From NCBI GenBank assembly GCA_900012615.1, contig LT009756.1, positions 1,576,567-1,640,566 of the forward strand: a stretch of 64,000 bases of DNA, written 5' to 3'. Under the pieces are notes generated by a model. It ran no database searches, was not told where the DNA came from, and was given only the letters and a program-made list of their open reading frames with translations. A program made the position numbers and the translations under genes. Shown here in pieces: positions 57,916-64,000 of this stretch. Each line of letters starts with the position of its first letter. Within the stretch, counting starts at the first letter, position 1. The stretch comes from Agrobacterium genomosp. 13 str. CFBP 6927 (lineage in GTDB: Bacteria; Pseudomonadota; Alphaproteobacteria; Rhizobiales; Rhizobiaceae).

Positions 57916-57978
57916 CTCTCCACTGCTACGCCCTTGGGAAAGGACTGATATTGTCTCTCATGGACGCATTCCCATGAC

Positions 57979-58090
57979 CGTCATGCCGGACTTGATCCGG
58001 CATCCAGCCGACGCGCGTCTGCGCGGCGGGAAAAACCTCTTCAGCCCAAGGACTTGGGCTGGCTGGATTCCGGCTCAAGGCCGGAATGAC
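57979..58090. repeat. Palindromic repeat (family C)
   Basis: The left hairpin is ATGCCGGAC-TTGA-TCCGGCAT and the right ATTCCGGCTCAAGGCCGGAAT. The core is CCCAAGGACTTGGGCTGG. This copy sits between serS and surE in an otherwise tight block. Confidence 0.85.
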
Positions 58091-58115
58091 AGAGGCGTCT
58101 TCAGGAGCCTGACAA

Positions 58116-59399
<1,284 letters not shown>

Positions 59400-59503
59400 C
59401 GTCGTTCCAGACTGTTGTTGGCCGCCCGTGTTTTATCAGCAAAACGCCGGGCGAAGGGCCCGGCGCGAGGAAATTAAATGAGCGGGAAGACCGTGGCGAA
59501 GCG

Positions 59504-60307
59504 TCAGGTCTCTTCCAGCTCCGTGCTTTTGGATTCCGCCGCACGTTTCCTCTCCACGAGTCGAGCCATGTAGATGGAAATCTCGTAGAGAATGATCGCA
59601 GGCAGCGCAAGACCGATCTGGGACATCGGATCGGGCGGCGTCAGCACGGCCGCGACCACGAAGGCCATGACGATGGCGAACTTGCGCTTCTCGCGCAGCC
59701 AGTCGCTGGTCAGAAGCCCGACGCGGGCCAGAAGTGTGGTAACCACCGGCAGCTGGAACACCAGACCGAAGGACAGAACCAGCGTCATGATGAGGCTGAG
59801 ATATTCCGACACCTTCGGCATCAGCGAAATCGCCACCTCGCCATCCTCAGGCAATTGCTGCATGGCGAGGAAGAACCACATGACCATGGGCGTGAAGAAG
59901 AAATAGACGAGCGCCGCACCGATGAGGAAAAGGATCGGCGACGCGATCAGAAACGGCAGGAAGGCGGCGCGCTCATTCTTGTAGAGACCGGGCGCCACAA
60001 ACTTGTAGAGCTGCGAGGCGATTACCGGAAAGGAGATCACCATCGCGCCGAACATCGCGACCTTGATCTGCGTGAAGAAGAATTCCTGCGGCGCTGTATA
60101 GATCAGCGACGATTTCGTCACATCCAGCCCGGCCCAGATAACCGCCCACTTATAAGGAATGACGAGCAGGTTGAAGAGATGTTTGGCAACGGCGAAACAG
60201 CCGATGAAGGCGATGAAGAATGCGCCGAGCGCCCAGATCAGCCGCGTGCGCAACTCCATGAGATGCTCGATCAGCGGCTGCGGCTTATCCTCGATGTCCC
60301 CGCTCAT
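59504..60307 (-). CDS. tatC: Twin-arginine translocase subunit TatC
   Basis: TatC recognises twin-arginine signal peptides and with TatB forms the receptor complex in the inner membrane. The 267-residue protein has six transmembrane segments. Conserved elements are HLMELRTRL in the N-terminal helix, FVAPGLYKNER before the third helix, and GLVFQLPVV near the end. The C-terminus is charged. It overlaps tatB by four bases. Confidence 0.95.
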   Translation of the reverse strand: MSGDIEDKPQPLIEHLMELRTRLIWALGAFFIAFIGCFAVAKHLFNLLVIPYKWAVIWAGLDVTKSSLIYTAPQEFFFTQIKVAMFGAMVISFPVIASQLYKFVAPGLYKNERAAFLPFLIASPILFLIGAALVYFFFTPMVMWFFLAMQQLPEDGEVAISLMPKVSEYLSLIMTLVLSFGLVFQLPVVTTLLARVGLLTSDWLREKRKFAIVMAFVVAAVLTPPDPMSQIGLALPAIILYEISIYMARLVERKRAAESKSTELEET

Positions 60308-61023
60308 GCTTCATCCTTTTTGGGCTTTGCAGCCTTTGTTCTTGCCGGTTTGGCCGGCTTGGCTTCCGCCACCGCCTTCTCCGCCGCCGTTTTCTTGACG
60401 GCAGCCTTCTTGACGACGGCCTTCACGGCAGGCTTCGAAACAGCAGATTCTTCAGGCGCTTCGACAGCCTTGCTGCGCACGGTGCGTTTCGGCTTGGCGG
60501 CCACCGCCTCGGCTTCAACGGTCGCAACCGATTTCGCACGCGTGCGTTTCGGCTTTTCTTCCGCTGCCGCAACTGCGGCAACCGGCGCGGATGCCGTAGG
60601 TGCAGAGGCGACGACAGGCGGCGCATCCGGAAGCTTCATCTCGGGCTCGGGCACGCTGACCAGCGGCGCAACCGGCTCGCTCGTCGCCGGTGCTGCTGTC
60701 GAAGACAGGGAATCAGGTGCAGCCGTCGCCTTCTGGAGATCGGACTTGATCTCGTTTCCGAGCTGGCGAAGTGGGTTCATCGCGTCGCGCAGCGAATTGG
60801 TCGGATTAAGATTGCGGACATCCGAGATCGTCTGCCGCACATCGTCCATATCCGCCTCTTTCAAGGCCTCATCGAACTGCGTGCGGAATTCCCCCGCCAT
60901 CTTGCGAAGGCCGGCCATCGTTTTACCGAAGGCGCGGATCATGGGCGGCAAGTCTTTCGGTCCGACGACCACGATCAGCACGACCGCAATCACCAGAAGC
61001 TCGCTCCAGCCGATATCAAACAT
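60304..61023 (-). CDS. tatB: Sec-independent protein translocase TatB
   Basis: A 239-residue TatB. It has a transmembrane helix (MFDIGWSELLVIAVVLIVVVG), the PKDLP hinge and an amphipathic helix. A long disordered C-terminus from about residue 95 is rich in Ala, Lys, Pro and Val with AAAKK-type repeats, longer than in gammaproteobacteria. I use the ATG at 61023 with GGGAG upstream; a TTG just before is unlikely. The TatB identity rests on the Glu in the first helix (WSELL) and the length, versus TatA. Confidence 0.93.
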   Translation of the reverse strand: MFDIGWSELLVIAVVLIVVVGPKDLPPMIRAFGKTMAGLRKMAGEFRTQFDEALKEADMDDVRQTISDVRNLNPTNSLRDAMNPLRQLGNEIKSDLQKATAAPDSLSSTAAPATSEPVAPLVSVPEPEMKLPDAPPVVASAPTASAPVAAVAAAEEKPKRTRAKSVATVEAEAVAAKPKRTVRSKAVEAPEESAVSKPAVKAVVKKAAVKKTAAEKAVAEAKPAKPARTKAAKPKKDEA

Positions 61024-61076
61024 CAATACGCTCCCGAGACCCTAGCGCCGGTCTCAAAACAAGCGGCACAGGCCGC

Positions 61077-61283
61077 TTACTTGATCTCGTCAGCCTTGTG
61101 GTCGACAGTCTTCGCATTGGCATCGGCCGGCGGCGGCGTCTGGTCTTCGTCGGACATGCCCTTCTTGAAGCTCTTGATGCCCTTCGCAACATCACCCATC
61201 AATTCCGGAATCTTGCCACGTCCGAAAAGGACGAGAACGATCACCAGAACGATGAGCCAATGCCACACACTAAAAGAACCCAT
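61077..61283 (-). CDS. tatA: Sec-independent protein translocase TatA
   Basis: A 68-residue TatA that forms the size-variable conduit. The sequence [21 protein letters not shown] is the single span, followed by the hinge [22 protein letters not shown] and a short acidic tail. AGGAG lies about nine bases before the ATG. It is first of tatABC, about 130 bases after scpB. Confidence 0.96.
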   Translation of the reverse strand: MGSFSVWHWLIVLVIVLVLFGRGKIPELMGDVAKGIKSFKKGMSDEDQTPPPADANAKTVDHKADEIK

Positions 61284-61412
61284 AACTGAAACTCCTGAAT
61301 TTCGCTTTCAGACGATGTAAGATGTTTGAAAGGCTTTTTCAAACAACAAATTGTCGCTTCAACGGGGAGTGAACATAAAGTTTTTGCGTCTTGTCGCCAG
61401 CGAGACGGTCAA

Positions 61413-62147
61413 TCATTCATCGCCATCGCCGCCGCCGGGCGCAAGCAGGCCCAGTTCTTCCAGATCAAGCTGCGTGATCGGGTCTTCGTCCTCACGCAAT
61501 TCATCGCTCATCATCGGCAGGGGCACGCCGAAATTGGATGGAATTCGGCCAGAAAGCAGCCCTGCCCCCTTCAGCTCTTCAAGCCCCGGCAGGTCGCGCA
61601 ATTCCTCAAGGCCGAAATGATCGAGAAACTCCACCGTGGTGCCGATCGTCACCGGCCTGCCAGGCGTACGCCTGCGGCCCCTGAAACGCACCCAGCCCGC
61701 TTCCATCAGCACATCAAGCGTGCCGCGCGAGGTCTGCACGCCGCGAATTTCCTCGATTTCGGCGCGTGTCACCGGTTGATGATAGGCGATAATCGCCAGA
61801 ACTTCCAGCGCCGCGCGCGACAGCTTCTTCGGCTCCTTCTCCTCCGTGCGGATGACGAAGGAAAGATCGCCCGCCGTGCGAAAAGCCCATTGCCCGCCGA
61901 CCTGCACGAGATTGACGCCCCGCTCACCATAAGCGGCCTTGAGCCGGTGCAGAATGGCTGCGACATCCATGCCGCGTGGCAGGCGCTCGGCAATGAACCC
62001 CACCGAAACCGGCTCGGCCGAGGCAAAGACCAAGGCCTCGGTGATCCGCTCCGCTTCCTTCAGCTGCCGTTCGGAAAATACCGTGGGTTCGAATCCCACC
62101 CCATCTGTCACGATCGCCGCTTCGCCGGTCTCGTCGTCATTCGTCAT
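61413..62147 (-). CDS. scpB: Segregation and condensation protein B
   Basis: ScpB dimers bind the kleisin ScpA and SMC to organise the chromosome. The 244-residue protein has two winged-helix domains: ITEALVFASAEPVSVGFIAERL in the first and LAIIAYHQPVTRAEIEEIRG plus TSRGTLDVLMEAGWVR in the second. The acidic C-terminal tail is variable. The ATG at 62147 has AGGA six bases upstream and overlaps the end of scpA by 11 bases; an earlier start is less likely. Confidence 0.94.
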   Translation of the reverse strand: MTNDDETGEAAIVTDGVGFEPTVFSERQLKEAERITEALVFASAEPVSVGFIAERLPRGMDVAAILHRLKAAYGERGVNLVQVGGQWAFRTAGDLSFVIRTEEKEPKKLSRAALEVLAIIAYHQPVTRAEIEEIRGVQTSRGTLDVLMEAGWVRFRGRRRTPGRPVTIGTTVEFLDHFGLEELRDLPGLEELKGAGLLSGRIPSNFGVPLPMMSDELREDEDPITQLDLEELGLLAPGGGDGDE

Positions 62148-62985
62148 TATCAGTCCTTTCGGCATTCACGGCGCGATCGTCTCTCTCGCTCCTGCGCATA
62201 TAGATGGGCTGGAAGGCGCCCTCCTGACGAATTTGCAGCGACCCCTCGCGCACCAGTTCCAGCGAGGCGGCAAACGCGCTGGCAATCGCGGTCACCCGCA
62301 TGGCGGGGTCGGGCACATATTGCAGCAGATAGTGATCGAGCACGGTCCATTCACCGACATCGCCGAGCAGATTGGTCAAGAGCTCCCGCGCCTCCACCAG
62401 CGACCAGACCTGCCGTTTTTCAATCGTGACCTGGGTGATGGCCTGCCTTTGCCGCAGATTGGCGTAGGCGCTCAGGAGATCGTAGAGATTTGCCTCGTAA
62501 GCGGAGCGGTTGATATGCGGAATATGCTCCGGCGCGCCGCGGGCGAAAACATCACGGCCGAGCTGGGCGCGGTTGACGAGGCGTTCCGCCGCCTCGCGCA
62601 TCGCTTCCAGACGTTTCAGCCGGAAGGCCAGCGTCGCGGCCATTTCCTCGCCCGAGGGGCCGTCATCCTTGGATTGCTGCGGAATGAGCAGCTTGGATTT
62701 GAGAAAGGCGAGCCAAGCCGCCATGACGAGATAATCGGCCGCAAGCTCGATGCGCACGCGGCGCGCGCTTTCCACGAATTGCAGATATTGTTCGGCAAGC
62801 GCCAGCACCGAAATGCGCGACAGATCGACCTTCTGCGTGCGGGCAAGATGCAGTAGCAGATCGAGCGGGCCTTCGAAACCCGCGACATCGATGACCAGCC
62901 CGGCCTCACCCGTCAGCCGCTCCGGCGTCACATCCTGCCAGAGCTTGTCCATCGGTGTTGAATTGCGAGACTTGTCTGCTGCCAT
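62137..62985 (-). CDS. scpA: Segregation and condensation protein A (kleisin)
   Basis: ScpA is the kleisin subunit that bridges SMC heads. The 282-residue protein has the N-terminal FEGPLDLLLHLARTQKVDL, the best mark of the family, and YLVMAAWLAFLKSKLLIP. The C-terminal winged helix ends near residue 265. It starts 58 bases after nagZ and overlaps scpB. Confidence 0.95.
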   Translation of the reverse strand: MAADKSRNSTPMDKLWQDVTPERLTGEAGLVIDVAGFEGPLDLLLHLARTQKVDLSRISVLALAEQYLQFVESARRVRIELAADYLVMAAWLAFLKSKLLIPQQSKDDGPSGEEMAATLAFRLKRLEAMREAAERLVNRAQLGRDVFARGAPEHIPHINRSAYEANLYDLLSAYANLRQRQAITQVTIEKRQVWSLVEARELLTNLLGDVGEWTVLDHYLLQYVPDPAMRVTAIASAFAASLELVREGSLQIRQEGAFQPIYMRRSERDDRAVNAERTDNDE

Positions 62986-63043
62986 TGTTCCATCCGCCGG
63001 GCGTCCGGCCTGTCGTCCCGATTAACGGGCCGCCGCCCAACTG

Positions 63044-64000
63044 TCAGGAAACGGCCCACATGGCGTTGAATTCGGCTCTCAGTTCCGCTTCGTCGGAAGC
63101 GTCCGCAACGGGGAAACCCGCTTCCACGGCCCGCACCCGCTGCAGCGAACGGCCGGAAAGAACGGGAACCTCCTTCACGACCTCAAGCATTTCACCCATC
63201 ACGCCGTTGCAATGCAAGACTATATCGCAGCCACCAGCAACAATATTCGCAGCCCGTTCGCCAAGCGTGCCCTTCAGCGCATTCATGGAACTGTCGTCGG
63301 ACATCAGCAACCCGTCAAAGCCGATGCGACCGCGAATGATCTCTTCGATCACCTTCGGCGAGGTCGTTGCCGGTCTCTCGCGGTCGACGGCGTTGAAGAC
63401 CAGATGGGCGCTCATCGCCATCAGCTCGCGGTTCAGCGCCCGGAACGGTACGAAATCATGGGCATCCAGTTCATCGAGCGGCACATCGACAACAGGCAGT
63501 TCATGGTGCGAATCCACCATGCCACGGCCATGGCCCGGCATATGTTTCATGACAGGCAGCATGCCGCCCGCCTTCAGCCCGTCGGCCGCCGCCTGCCCCA
63601 TCTCGGCCACCATGGTCGGCGAGTAGCCATAGGCGCGGTTGCCGATGACGTTGCTTGCACCTTCCACCGGCACATCGAGTACCGGCAGGCAGTCGACATT
63701 GATGCCGAATTTCATGAGGTCGAAGGCATGCAGGCGCGACATCAGCCAGGCGGCGCGCAGACCCTGTTCACGATCGCGCTCGTAAATCTCACCGAGAATG
63801 CGCGCATTCGGATAGGCCTGCAGGATCGGCGGCTTGATGCGCTGTACGCGACCGCCCTCCTGATCGATCAGAACCGGAGCGTCCGGCCGCCCGACGGCAT
63901 CGCGCATGGCGGCGACGAGATCGGTGATCTGCTGCGGCTCGCCGATATTGCGCCCGAACAGGATGAAGCCCCAAGGCTGCTCATCGCGGTAAAGGGCAAT
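63044..64000 (-). CDS. nagZ: Beta-N-acetylhexosaminidase (5' end outside window)
   Basis: NagZ removes GlcNAc from anhydromuropeptides in cell-wall recycling. The visible part is 318 residues plus stop; the frame stays open to the window edge, so the N-terminus is missing. The GH3 signs are FILFGRNI near the cut end, IDQEGGRV, KHMPGHGRG with the conserved His, and MSDDSSMNAL with the nucleophile Asp. It is the first visible member of nagZ-scpA-scpB. Confidence 0.93.
   Translation of the reverse strand: MALYRDEQPWGFILFGRNIGEPQQITDLVAAMRDAVGRPDAPVLIDQEGGRVQRIKPPILQAYPNARILGEIYERDREQGLRAAWLMSRLHAFDLMKFGINVDCLPVLDVPVEGASNVIGNRAYGYSPTMVAEMGQAAADGLKAGGMLPVMKHMPGHGRGMVDSHHELPVVDVPLDELDAHDFVPFRALNRELMAMSAHLVFNAVDRERPATTSPKVIEEIIRGRIGFDGLLMSDDSSMNALKGTLGERAANIVAGGCDIVLHCNGVMGEMLEVVKEVPVLSGRSLQRVRAVEAGFPVADASDEAELRAEFNAMWAVS

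Overview
The window looks like a chromosomal segment of an Agrobacterium-type member of the Rhizobiaceae. The DNA is GC-rich. Gene order is alphaproteobacterial: nagZ-scpA-scpB-tatABC-serS-surE-pcm-nlpD-like, and ppiD-trpD-trpC-moaC-moeA. It carries a malic enzyme fused to a phosphotransacetylase-like domain, two DUF1127 miniproteins, DUF2865 and RIME-like intergenic palindromes. The diguanylate cyclase next to moeA fits DgcB of A. tumefaciens C58, but species identity is inference.

Layout. 0.4-5 kb: metallophosphoesterase, malic enzyme, DUF2865 protein. 5.4-7.2 kb: an unexplained pair, a 219-residue protein of unknown fold and a chymotrypsin-like protease. 7.2-14.6 kb: bluB under a cobalamin riboswitch, a TolB-like propeller, a VOC protein, nadE, an LtaS/MdoB-type transferase and a DUF1003 protein. 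14.6-15.1 kb holds no gene but has a strongly structured segment (candidate ncRNA) and a 168-bp palindromic element. 15.3-21.1 kb: sthA, a putative outer-membrane protein, a nitrilase-fold protein that appears to lack catalytic residues, trigger factor and tRNA-Leu(UAG). 21.7-22.6 kb: two DUF1127 genes. 23-27 kb: trmFO and a three-gene TadE/TadG-type operon whose first gene is frameshifted at an A7 tract. 27.3-32.7 kb: glutathione-dependent formaldehyde dehydrogenase, then a compact GNAT/ACP/acyl-AMP ligase/PLP-decarboxylase operon that looks like an uncharacterised small-molecule pathway. 32.8-38.3 kb: pabB, queA-tgt, two cyclophilins, coaD. 38.4-39.0 kb: three tiny single-span membrane ORFs. 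39.2-46.4 kb: ppiD, trpDC, moaC, moeA, diguanylate cyclase. 46.5-54.4 kb: PPOX flavoprotein, KefB/C-like antiporter, DUF971 protein, moaA, two transporters, mobA, mobB. 54.5-64 kb: the conserved nlpD-like to nagZ block on the minus strand.

Themes. Molybdenum-cofactor synthesis is split between moaC-moeA and moaA...mobA-mobB. queA-tgt make queuosine, and trmFO makes m5U54 in tRNA. ppiA, ppiB, ppiD and tig give four peptidyl-prolyl isomerase or chaperone genes in one window. tatABC exports folded proteins.

Intergenic DNA is full of short palindromic repeats (at least three families, 13 copies listed), many built from a common hairpin with a CTTGA-type loop and stems that change while staying complementary. 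No insertion sequence, phage gene, CRISPR array or rRNA was seen. The best candidates for undescribed biology are the protease pair (5458-7170) and the ACP/ligase/decarboxylase operon (28600-32659). All functional statements come from reading motifs; no database search was possible.
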